Assembly: GCA_021647145.1 (NCBI GenBank)
Contig: JAKIVF010000159.1
Coordinates: forward strand, 1-6,064
Direction of reading: 5' to 3'
DNA from: Methylococcaceae bacterium
GTDB taxonomy: Bacteria; Pseudomonadota; Gammaproteobacteria; Methylococcales; Methylomonadaceae
Length of the DNA: 6,064 bases
The notes under the pieces were generated by a model. That model was given only the letters and a program-made list of their open reading frames with translations, had not been told where the DNA came from and did no database searches. The first letter of the stretch is position 1; every line of letters begins with the position of its first letter. Shown here in pieces: positions 1 through 6,064 of this stretch. A program made the translations under genes and the position numbers.

Positions 1-42
1 GCTTTTAAGTTCAGCACTGTAGGTGGTTCTTTTTTTGCTCAT
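1..42 (-). CDS. IS3-family transposase OrfA, N-terminus only (runs off left edge)
   Basis: Only the first 14 codons lie in the window, starting with ATG at 42-40 and reading MSKKRTTYSAELKS. This matches the usual start of IS3-family OrfA proteins (basic residues, then a YSAE-F/L-K pattern leading into a helix-turn-helix). OrfA binds the element's inverted repeats and is normally frameshift-fused to the DDE transposase OrfB. A GGAG ribosome site (50-53) sits 7 nt before the ATG, which supports the start. The gene points away from the four-gene block on the same strand. Whether the rest is intact, and which IS3 subgroup it belongs to, cannot be seen. The call rests on a very short peptide. Confidence 0.55.
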   Translation of the reverse strand, partial: MSKKRTTYSAELKS

Positions 43-121
43 TTTTCCGCTCCAGTTTTTTAGAAATAGTAACTAAATTGGAATAAGATGTCTTGGTTTT
101 GTTGCCTGAATTTGTTGGGGT

Positions 122-151
122 ATTATATTCTTTGTCCTATCGGTTTATTAA
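122..151 (-). promoter_or_regulatory. Possible promoter for the IS orfA
   Basis: On the minus strand a perfect TATAAT -10 box (127-122) follows a weak -35-like TTAATA (151-146, four of six matches to TTGACA) with an 18-nt spacer. It lies about 80 nt upstream of the orfA start and, if the element end is at 155, the -35-like box falls inside the terminal repeat. Weak internal promoters near the left repeat are known in IS3 elements. In AT-rich DNA such matches also occur by chance. Confidence 0.25.
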
Positions 152-155
152 CACA

Positions 156-298
156 GTCTATTGCCATAAGATTAGAACCTTTTCTATCACTAGATAATCA
201 GCACTGATTTACATTTAATCAATTGTTAGCAGTTAACGATGGTTGATAGTATCTTAAGGAGTCAAGACCAAGGTTTAAACAGGTCTAGCTTTAAGCAT
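156..298. other. Non-coding flank between the four-gene block and the IS end
   Basis: This stretch of about 140 bp follows the stop of the NERD-helicase gene and precedes the proposed IS tip. I see no coding region of note, no tRNA and no good intrinsic terminator (no stable GC-rich stem followed by a T-run on the minus strand). It holds two short inverted repeats, at 196-209 and 265-286. If the IS boundary is right, this is the remaining native 3' flank of the operon. Confidence 0.5.
196..209. repeat. Short palindrome AATCAG-CA-CTGATT
   Basis: A perfect inverted repeat with 6-nt arms and a 2-nt centre. It is too short-looped for a strong RNA hairpin with all six pairs and has no T-tract, so an operator-like protein site or chance are both possible. 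No second copy is visible in the window. Confidence 0.35.
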
Positions 299-1864
299 TT
301 AATGGCTCAAGGCACATAGCAATGATCTTGCTCTTGTCATTGCAACATAATGCAAAACTTTATTACTAACTATTGTTTTGTCTTCTATCCTTGGAAGATC
401 AATCACGATGATTACTTCATTTTCTAATCCCTTAAAATTCTTTATTTCTGCAAAACTGATATTTTGGATGGGAAAATTACGGATTGAATAATCATCTAGT
501 TCAATAATTTGCTTTCTTAATTTTTCTGGTAAAAAACGTAAACCAGAGTCGTTATAAGCATGTGGCGAAAGTATGGTTATTAATTGAGCCGATACGCCAT
601 TTTTAATAATTTCGTTAATCTTGGTATTAAGCTGGGCAGATGGGTTATCTATATCATCTTCATGTAGAAATTCAACTTCAGGGCCATAGCCTGTCCCTAT
701 ACTTCCCATGTCTAATGACAGTTTATCTTTTATTGTATTAATGATGGGTTGTGTATTACGGCAGTTTGTTGTTAGAGGAATTTTTGCTGGCGAGTAACTA
801 TCAAGTAAATCCAATACATCGGCTTGTATTTCAATAAATAACCCTGCTTGATTATTTATATCATGAAAGAAATACCATTCTCCTTGCTCTAGCCCACCTT
901 TTAAATTATTTTCAAACGAGTCAATTGATTCAAAATCAAACAAGTCCTGCCCTTCATCTACAATCAAAATATCGTATTTATCAATACCAGCGCGTTTTCT
1001 GTCAATAGAGAGACTATCAATAGTGGATATAGTGACATACTGATTGGTGACCTGACTTTGTAAATAGTATCTGAGCCAGCTAGACTTGCAAACAAACACA
1101 ACTCTTTTATCTTCATTTGCTAGTCTTCGAGCTAATTCAGCCCCTAAGAACGTTTTACCTGTACCAGCTCCTCCAGAACAAAGTACGCGTTTGTTTGATA
1201 CAACAATATCAAGGTATTTATATTGATCTTCAGTCAGCTTCACCGCCTGTTCAGTTGATTTATCAATACGGCTTCTTAATGTTTCAACCAGTTCAAAATC
1301 AGGACGAAAAAAAGCTTTCAACTGTTTAATTTGTTCAGTAGAAAATTCTTTTCTTTTCTCGTTTTTCTCTTTCCAATATCTAAAAAACTTTGTTAACCAA
1401 GACTCTATATTGCGGAATTTATATTCATCACACACTGCCTGAGGTGCCCACTCAGAACCAGAAGTCTTCCAAGTAACATCGGGAAAAACTACGCCATAAC
1501 CGATAGGAATTGAACACCATGATGGAAAATGCTCTCTGATTTTCTTATCCAGTGCATGTACCGCTCCCTCAGCCTGCCTAAAAGGATCTTGAATTTTAAA
1601 TTCTTGTTTATTCCTATTTATCGTAAACCAGTTTCCTTCCTTGTAAGAGATACCACCGCCCTTTACCTCAAGAACAAACACGCCATATTTGCACAAAATA
1701 ACAAAATCAGCCTCCCCAAATCGCTTGGTTTTATGATGCGTTAAATTTAATGAATGAAATGCTATATAAGAGTGATCATTATAAAAAGCTTCTTCTAGCT
1801 TTTTAAAAAGACGGTATTCAGCGTTACTCTTTGTTTTATAGGGATGGGACGGGATAATATCCAT
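299..1864 (-). CDS. NERD nuclease-like domain fused to SF1 (UvrD/Rep-type) helicase
   Basis: This 521-residue protein has two parts. Residues about 8-110 form a NERD domain, a relative of PD-(D/E)xK nucleases: E16 in the first helix, GEADF with D53, the E66-V-K68 pair after a hydrophobic strand, and DPFRQA at 93-98. A charged linker (about 155-205) leads to an SF1 helicase: Q214, Walker A GGAGTGKT (231-238), Walker B DEGQD (303-307), motif III-like HDINNQAG (334-341), NCRN (367-370), motif V KGLENE (478-483) and motif VI HYVAMTRAR (505-513). All ATPase motifs are present, so an active DNA-dependent ATPase is expected, probably unwinding or tracking DNA while the NERD part may cut it. The protein ends eight residues after motif VI. 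It begins at ATG 1864, 11 nt after the preceding stop, without a clear ribosome site, which suggests translational coupling. It is the last gene of the block. A role in phage defence is inferred from context. Confidence 0.88.
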   Translation of the reverse strand: MDIIPSHPYKTKSNAEYRLFKKLEEAFYNDHSYIAFHSLNLTHHKTKRFGEADFVILCKYGVFVLEVKGGGISYKEGNWFTINRNKQEFKIQDPFRQAEGAVHALDKKIREHFPSWCSIPIGYGVVFPDVTWKTSGSEWAPQAVCDEYKFRNIESWLTKFFRYWKEKNEKRKEFSTEQIKQLKAFFRPDFELVETLRSRIDKSTEQAVKLTEDQYKYLDIVVSNKRVLCSGGAGTGKTFLGAELARRLANEDKRVVFVCKSSWLRYYLQSQVTNQYVTISTIDSLSIDRKRAGIDKYDILIVDEGQDLFDFESIDSFENNLKGGLEQGEWYFFHDINNQAGLFIEIQADVLDLLDSYSPAKIPLTTNCRNTQPIINTIKDKLSLDMGSIGTGYGPEVEFLHEDDIDNPSAQLNTKINEIIKNGVSAQLITILSPHAYNDSGLRFLPEKLRKQIIELDDYSIRNFPIQNISFAEIKNFKGLENEVIIVIDLPRIEDKTIVSNKVLHYVAMTRARSLLCALSH

Positions 1865-1875
1865 GGACTAATAAA

Positions 1876-3339
1876 TTATTTAAGCTTGTTATATTCAATG
1901 TCAGTCAGTTTTTTAATTGAAATTATCTTAAAATAATCGTTATCAACTATTTTATATTGTGGCTCAAGGTAGCCATTATAAATATTCATTCCTTTTTCAT
2001 GCTTAAACCCAACTTTAGCTGACATAATTGTTTGAACGCATGACTCAAGACCAAGAGACCTAGTGTTTATCTTTGATAGTTTTTCATCGACAAATTGCCA
2101 AACCGTTTTAGGCGGATTGATTTTTTTAAAGGTAATTTTACTGCCCATTTTTTTATGTGCATAACTAGCCATTTGATTAGAAACATACACCTGCAACCCA
2201 TTATATTCTCTTATAAATTTGGGCACTTTAATAAAACTATCCCTGATTCCAAAAAACATGGCAAAAAATAAATGCTCTCGTTCAGTAAAGTTAGTTTTTG
2301 GATTATGAAAGTCAATTAATGAATCTGAATCCTCCCTTGTAAATAGCATTAACAACACTTTTTTTATATCTGATTTGGCACTATCAAACCATTCGGATGC
2401 AGTGAGAGAGCTGTATGAAGCATAAGCACATAATTCATCAGCCAGTTCTTGTGATTTCTTTCCTGACTTTTCATCCCAATTTCCATTTCGAAGAAAATTA
2501 ATAAGTGAGTTTTTAAAATCATCAGATTCTATGCAGGAAGAAACGATACCCTTTAATATTTTGTTTTCAGGTCTGGTTTCACCAATTTCACTATGAAAAT
2601 AATTATGAATAAATTGGGGAATCGCTTGTTCTTTTAAGGCTTTCGATTCTGGAGTTACCCCTCGCGAGAAGTCATCAAAGAAACTGTGGCTTAATGCTCC
2701 ATTTTTTGCATGATAAAAAAGTAATGACAACATCCCGCCATAAGCATAAACAATTAAATAATTAGTTTTTATTTCAGGTGCTTCAATTTTATTAATTTGT
2801 GTGTATGGGCAAGCTAATAACGTATCAGTGTCGGTAGTTTCAAATAATTTTGACTCTGCTTTTGTTGAGGATAGTTTTATATTATTTAATACAACATTTG
2901 ACCGGCCCTCGGCATCTTTTTTAAATCCATTAATATCGTCTTTGGTCTTAAAAATTATTTTTGAGAGACACGCCAAAGGCATTGGCAAGGGAATAAGTAT
3001 TTGATCTATATCTCCGTCTAAACCTGACAAGTCAGAACCAAGATTAACTTCTTTAGTTTCACCATTAATGAGAGTAGTCACCTGACCCGATAGTGTAGAC
3101 AAATTAAATTCAAGTAAACAAGGGACTAAATGCTCCGCCTCACTCACTGCTTTTTCTAATGAACCTGCTGATATTTGATTGTTAAACAGGGGGAGATAAC
3201 CATTATAATCTGCCAGAATATCTTGGTAGTATTTGCTAAAACCCTCGGGTGAAGTAAGCAAGCCTTGGGCCAAAATCATTCGCAGATTATTTGTATTGGT
3301 TGGAAACAACCAGCATGCTTTTTTCTTTTTAACAGCCAT
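1876..3339 (-). CDS. Uncharacterised 487-residue protein of the helicase operon
   Basis: I do not recognise this family. The protein starts with a basic stretch (MAVKKKK), then a patterned N-terminus: WLFPTN at 10-15, NLRMILAQGLL at 18-28, KYYQD at 36-40 and LPLF at 49-52. The region to about residue 190 looks strand-rich with loops. A hydrophobic stretch of 17 residues (195-211, YLIVYAYGG at its start) seems a buried core rather than a membrane segment because it contains G, Y and a closing H. Residues about 230-350 look mainly helical. No Walker motifs, zinc cysteine pairs, signal peptide or recognisable nuclease motif are visible. ATG at 3339 lies 18 nt after the helicase stop, with only a weak ribosome site (AAGTG region). 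Its place between two helicase genes in a tight block points to a shared job, perhaps as the specificity, adaptor or effector subunit. The reading frame is secure; the function is unknown. Confidence 0.85.
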   Translation of the reverse strand: MAVKKKKACWLFPTNTNNLRMILAQGLLTSPEGFSKYYQDILADYNGYLPLFNNQISAGSLEKAVSEAEHLVPCLLEFNLSTLSGQVTTLINGETKEVNLGSDLSGLDGDIDQILIPLPMPLACLSKIIFKTKDDINGFKKDAEGRSNVVLNNIKLSSTKAESKLFETTDTDTLLACPYTQINKIEAPEIKTNYLIVYAYGGMLSLLFYHAKNGALSHSFFDDFSRGVTPESKALKEQAIPQFIHNYFHSEIGETRPENKILKGIVSSCIESDDFKNSLINFLRNGNWDEKSGKKSQELADELCAYASYSSLTASEWFDSAKSDIKKVLLMLFTREDSDSLIDFHNPKTNFTEREHLFFAMFFGIRDSFIKVPKFIREYNGLQVYVSNQMASYAHKKMGSKITFKKINPPKTVWQFVDEKLSKINTRSLGLESCVQTIMSAKVGFKHEKGMNIYNGYLEPQYKIVDNDYFKIISIKKLTDIEYNKLK

Positions 3340-3357
3340 ATTTTTATCTACACTTAA

Positions 3358-4542
3358 TTAAAATGGGATAGTTGTATCAACATCATTAGTTTCAGGCTTT
3401 GTTTGCGCCTCAAAACCAACGACTGTTTTCATGACTTTTTCATCCGTTGGTAATAATGACAAAACTGACGAGTTGTCTTGAGTACTGACCAAGGATAGTT
3501 TTTCAATGGCTCTGGAACTCATGACATATAAACGCTTTTTCATACTGGTTTGATCATTATTGTAAATTTTAAAACCGTCCAAAATAATGTAGACAATATC
3601 AAACTCTAGCCCCTTTATTGACTTGTCATTAAGAATCACAATTCCTCCTTGCGAAAAATCAATGCTAACAGACTTTTTTTCTTTACTTGAATAAGTTGAA
3701 ACAACAGGAGGTGAATTATCTAAAGAGAGTTCTAAATTTCTCATACTATTGACATAACTGTCTCTCATAACCTCGTTGGCAACGACGACACCTATCAACT
3801 TTCTATCATCCTTGTCTGCTTCTCTAAGAATCATTGTTGCAATATTCTTGTCTGTTAAGCGTGTATAAAGAGAAGGGGTTTCTAGTGATGCTCTATTTGG
3901 TAAATCAGGAGGCGGGCTACCCTTATCTGTATAAAAATGGCTTGCAAAAAAGGCGATTGGGTGTGAGTTCCTATAATTAATTTTCAATTCAATAACATCT
4001 TTGGGTGCTAAACCCAGATTATCAGTGAGTTCCTGGCGATTTGAATTATCATCCGTAATTTGTTGATTCTGATCTGCAACAATAAAAAAATTTATATAGC
4101 CAGCGTATTGCAAAGCTTGATAGTATTTGGGGGGCATGTCCTGCCCTTCATCAATGATCAAATGCTGGGTTCTTTCTTCACACCCTAGTTCGTCAATTTT
4201 TTTAATTAAAGTATTGTAGTCAGGCTTATACTTTTCGAGTTCAGGCATATATTCTTTAAAGAAGTGCCAATGCATTTTATAGATAAATTTTGGGAGTGTT
4301 GTACCTCGGAGTCTAGTGTCCACCAACATACAGGTAGATTTCTCCAAAACGTGGTTATAAACAAGAAAAACATAATCATTATTATCCTGGTATTTTAAGG
4401 CTCTTAACAATGCGACTACTGACTTACCCGTCCCAGGTCCACCTACTATTAGATGCTGGCCATCCTCAGGCAGAGCAAGTACTCTATCTTGATCTTTATT
4501 AAGGTCTTCTTCACCAGGTAAGCGAAATTTTCGTTTTCCCAC
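3358..4542 (-). CDS. Compact SF1 (UvrD/Rep-like) DNA helicase
   Basis: This 394-residue protein carries a full set of superfamily 1 helicase motifs: Q18 in an LNKDQDRVL Q-motif, Walker A GPGTGKS (35-41), Walker B DEGQD (131-135), motif III-like VADQNQQI (155-162), NYRN (189-192), motif V KGLEFD (310-315) and motif VI LYVMSSRA (338-345). At about half the length of UvrD or Rep it keeps the two RecA-like domains and appears to lack the large 1B/2B insertions, as in many accessory helicases of defence and mobile loci. The acidic, Thr-rich tail (about 370-394) looks unstructured. The start is GTG at 4542, supported by an AAGGA ribosome site 6-7 nt upstream that lies at the end of drmB. The 2-nt gap to the drmB stop implies coupled translation. 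The likely role is ATP-driven movement on or unwinding of DNA within a complex with the neighbours; the substrate is unknown. Confidence 0.9.
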   Translation of the reverse strand: MGKRKFRLPGEEDLNKDQDRVLALPEDGQHLIVGGPGTGKSVVALLRALKYQDNNDYVFLVYNHVLEKSTCMLVDTRLRGTTLPKFIYKMHWHFFKEYMPELEKYKPDYNTLIKKIDELGCEERTQHLIIDEGQDMPPKYYQALQYAGYINFFIVADQNQQITDDNSNRQELTDNLGLAPKDVIELKINYRNSHPIAFFASHFYTDKGSPPPDLPNRASLETPSLYTRLTDKNIATMILREADKDDRKLIGVVVANEVMRDSYVNSMRNLELSLDNSPPVVSTYSSKEKKSVSIDFSQGGIVILNDKSIKGLEFDIVYIILDGFKIYNNDQTSMKKRLYVMSSRAIEKLSLVSTQDNSSVLSLLPTDEKVMKTVVGFEAQTKPETNDVDTTIPF

Positions 4543-4544
4543 AA

Positions 4545-6064
4545 TTATTCCTTTTTAAAATTTTCTTTATGTTGCAATGTAAAGTCTAAAAATGGTGGAA
4601 TCCCTTTTTCTGCATCGCCTTTAATAAAAACCCTATCGAGAAAAACATTACCATACTCACAAGCGGGTTCAGGTATAAGTGAACAGGCATGACAAGCCGC
4701 TCTGTTTAACCATCCAGGACCCTGCCCTTCATGTTCAGTACACACAGGGTCTAAGGAGCACCATCGCGCTTTTTTAAAGACATTGTCTAAAATTGTTAAA
4801 AGCGTTGTAGGCTCCGCGCTATTAATAATCCCACCCAATGATCCAACAATATCGGGGACTGCGGTATAAACTAAAATGCCCGCCATTTCTTTGGATTTAG
4901 AACAATATATCCTTTCTTTGAGGGATGCAGCAGGATAGCCTGCAGAAGCTTCTAACTCTCTTATCAACAAATGGGATAGCGTGTGTAGCAATATAAACCG
5001 TGGCGTTACCTCAATATCCTGAAAAAAGTTGATCTGTGCCTTCTCATAAAGTTGCTTGATTTTGTCAGCTCGTTTGATAACGTCAGTTTTGTTCTCCCAC
5101 TCTTCCAGTATTGCCTTATCCAGTGTAAAAAAAATACCTTCCCCAAAAAGCTCAATAGCCGGTAGCCAGTTACTTTCTCCTGTAATATCGGGTGGGACCA
5201 GGTTTTCTTTAGCCTCAGAAGATAGTCGGTAAAAGCCCTTAAAAACCTGTATTTCCCTTAGCCTTCTCGCTGAGACTACTCGATCAACTATGCTGATAAT
5301 GCTACCAAGGTCTTCTGGTAATTCAGATAATGTTAGGTTATTCCATCTATTTGTAAGGTGCTCTGTAACAAAATCTTCATCTTCCTTTTGATCCTCTAAA
5401 GGCTCTAGGAAAGCCTTGTATTCATCCTCATAAAGATCATTTACTGAAAAGTCATCAAGCCAAGGGTAACCTTTTTTTATTTCTTTGAGTGCTTGCTCAA
5501 TTTCAGAGGCCGATGCCTTTAGTTGTCGAGCGACTTCCTTTATTTTTACTTTACGGCGAAAAGGAATTCTAATGCTATCTATTTCTCGACAAAGCTTGGA
5601 GTTTCTAAAAAGTTTATCAACTAATGTTGCTTGGCTAATTCTTGATTCTGGTGGAATAACCAGGGCATTGACCCTTTCTGGGATATAAACACCTGGATTA
5701 TTGACTTCCAGAATTTCAATTTTATCAGCCTCTTCTAATTCGGGTGACCCTTCAAAAATCCAAGGTTGATGTTGGTTAATCTGATTTAAGGTTTTTAATT
5801 TTTCAAAAGGATGTTTACTGCCACACTTGTGACAGAGGATAACCCGCCTACCATTTTGGTTGGTTGTTACTTTAAGATATTCGGAATCATAGTCAGGTCT
5901 ACATTCACCCAGTGAATCAAGATGGCAAATAAAATGCCAAGGAACTTCAGCTAGATACCCTTTATTACTCACAGCACACCAAGTTACTTGCTCTAAAATG
6001 CCATTACAATTATTAGAGACGCAAGTTATCTTTTCATCTAACGCAACCTCTTGCTTCTTCCAAG
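4545..6064 (-). CDS. drmB: DrmB-family (DUF1998) protein, N-terminus beyond right edge
   Basis: The C-terminal part shows the DrmB/DUF1998 signature in order (numbered from the GTG at 5972): LHTLSHLLIRELE (329-341), GYPAASLKERIYC (345-357), MAGILVYTAVPD (363-374), GSLGG (377-381), then a cysteine cluster C405, C411, C427, C430, C438 (WCSLDPVC, ACHAC, ACEYGN) likely to bind zinc. The N-terminal part has GYLAEVPWHFICH (5-17), matching the GHxxDxPW stretch of DrmB, and a CHKCG knuckle (47-51). The GTG at 5972 is not a convincing start: the frame is open for 30 more codons to the window edge, with conserved-looking residues (ITCVSNNC, VTWC), so the gene is truncated by the window. DrmB proteins are around 600 residues; about 505 are seen. 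In DISARM, DrmB pairs with the helicase DrmA to act on incoming phage DNA. Here the downstream partners are SF1 helicases instead of drmC, so this may be a DISARM relative rather than canonical DISARM. Confidence 0.85.
   Translation of the reverse strand, partial: WKKQEVALDEKITCVSNNCNGILEQVTWCAVSNKGYLAEVPWHFICHLDSLGECRPDYDSEYLKVTTNQNGRRVILCHKCGSKHPFEKLKTLNQINQHQPWIFEGSPELEEADKIEILEVNNPGVYIPERVNALVIPPESRISQATLVDKLFRNSKLCREIDSIRIPFRRKVKIKEVARQLKASASEIEQALKEIKKGYPWLDDFSVNDLYEDEYKAFLEPLEDQKEDEDFVTEHLTNRWNNLTLSELPEDLGSIISIVDRVVSARRLREIQVFKGFYRLSSEAKENLVPPDITGESNWLPAIELFGEGIFFTLDKAILEEWENKTDVIKRADKIKQLYEKAQINFFQDIEVTPRFILLHTLSHLLIRELEASAGYPAASLKERIYCSKSKEMAGILVYTAVPDIVGSLGGIINSAEPTTLLTILDNVFKKARWCSLDPVCTEHEGQGPGWLNRAACHACSLIPEPACEYGNVFLDRVFIKGDAEKGIPPFLDFTLQHKENFKKE
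4549..4553 (-). promoter_or_regulatory. Ribosome binding site of the SF1 helicase, inside the drmB end
   Basis: The minus strand reads AAGGA-ATAATT-GTG, placing a good Shine-Dalgarno 6 nt before the GTG at 4542. The site overlaps the last codons of the upstream gene, whose TAA is at 4547-4545. This decides the GTG start and indicates that ribosomes finishing DrmB can restart on the helicase. Confidence 0.7.

Larger units (their letters stand above)
1..155 (-). mobile_element. Probable left end of an IS3-family insertion sequence
   Basis: The transposase start at 42 implies that the element's left end lies a short way upstream on the minus strand. A plausible tip is at 155, where the minus strand reads TGTGTTAATAAACC: IS3-family ends usually begin with TG, and this leaves a leader of about 113 nt, which is reasonable. 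The right end and any target duplication are outside the window, so the exact boundary is inferred. An alternative tip lies closer to the gene, near the CCCC tract at about 117-120. Confidence 0.4.

Noticed and set aside
265..286. Inverted repeat AGACC/GGTCT with a 12-nt loop containing GTTTAAAC, as a terminator for the operon
   Set aside because: Only five base pairs with a long loop, and no T-run follows on the minus strand; too weak to call an intrinsic terminator.
1117..1744. Plus-strand open frames of about 70 codons at 1117-1329 and 1529-1744
   Set aside because: They lie antisense inside the NERD-helicase gene, whose domain motifs span both; no ribosome site or recognisable product.
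2801..3004. Plus-strand 67-codon frame within the unknown gene
   Set aside because: Antisense shadow of a long, well-formed gene; the peptide has no recognisable features.
3200..3339. Resemblance of NLRMILAQGLL in the unknown protein to the N-terminal pattern of DarT-type ADP-ribosyltransferases
   Set aside because: The likeness is limited to a generic NL-x-x-IL-x-x-GL stretch; the upstream H/T pair and a matching catalytic glutamate are not evident, so it was not used for a call.
5485..5688. Plus-strand 67-codon frame within drmB
   Set aside because: Antisense to a protein with strong family signatures; no independent support.
299..6064. Canonical DISARM system
   Set aside because: Only a DrmB-like protein is visible; no drmA, drmC, drmD/drmE or methylase is in the window, and the downstream genes are different.
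1..6064. CRISPR array, tRNA or rRNA
   Set aside because: No regularly spaced direct repeats and no cloverleaf or rRNA-like stretches were seen on either strand.

Overview
The window is clearly AT-rich. It carries a tight block of four long genes, all on the minus strand and all reading from the right edge toward the left. Low-GC codon use, GTG starts beside ATG starts, an AAGGA ribosome site and an IS3-type transposase start fit a bacterium, perhaps a low-GC gammaproteobacterium. The taxon is only a guess, because no housekeeping gene is present.

Region by region, in transcription order: (1) 6064-4545, a DrmB-family (DUF1998) protein whose reading frame stays open to the right edge, so its N-terminus lies outside; (2) 4542-3358, a compact SF1 (UvrD/Rep-like) helicase with a full motif set, starting at a GTG 2 nt after the drmB stop; (3) 3339-1876, a 487-residue protein of no family I recognise; (4) 1864-299, a NERD nuclease-like domain fused to a second SF1 helicase; (5) 298-156, a non-coding flank with short palindromes; (6) 155-1, what looks like the left end of an IS3-family element, with the first 14 codons of its orfA running off the left edge.

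Gaps of 2, 18 and 11 nt between the four genes argue for one transcript. DrmB is a core part of DISARM anti-phage systems, where it works with the helicase DrmA, and NERD-helicase fusions are also common in defence loci. The set seen here (DrmB-like, SF1 helicase, unknown protein, NERD-SF1 helicase) lacks drmC and a methylase within the window and does not match the two described DISARM classes. My reading is a DISARM-related or undescribed multi-gene defence (or DNA-processing) operon that continues to the right, where a DrmA-like SF2 helicase and possibly a methylase would be expected. In this model the DrmB-like protein and helicases recognise and remodel DNA, the NERD domain may cut it, and the 487-residue protein is the system-specific part. 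Function is inferred from families and neighbourhood only; nothing in the window proves defence activity.
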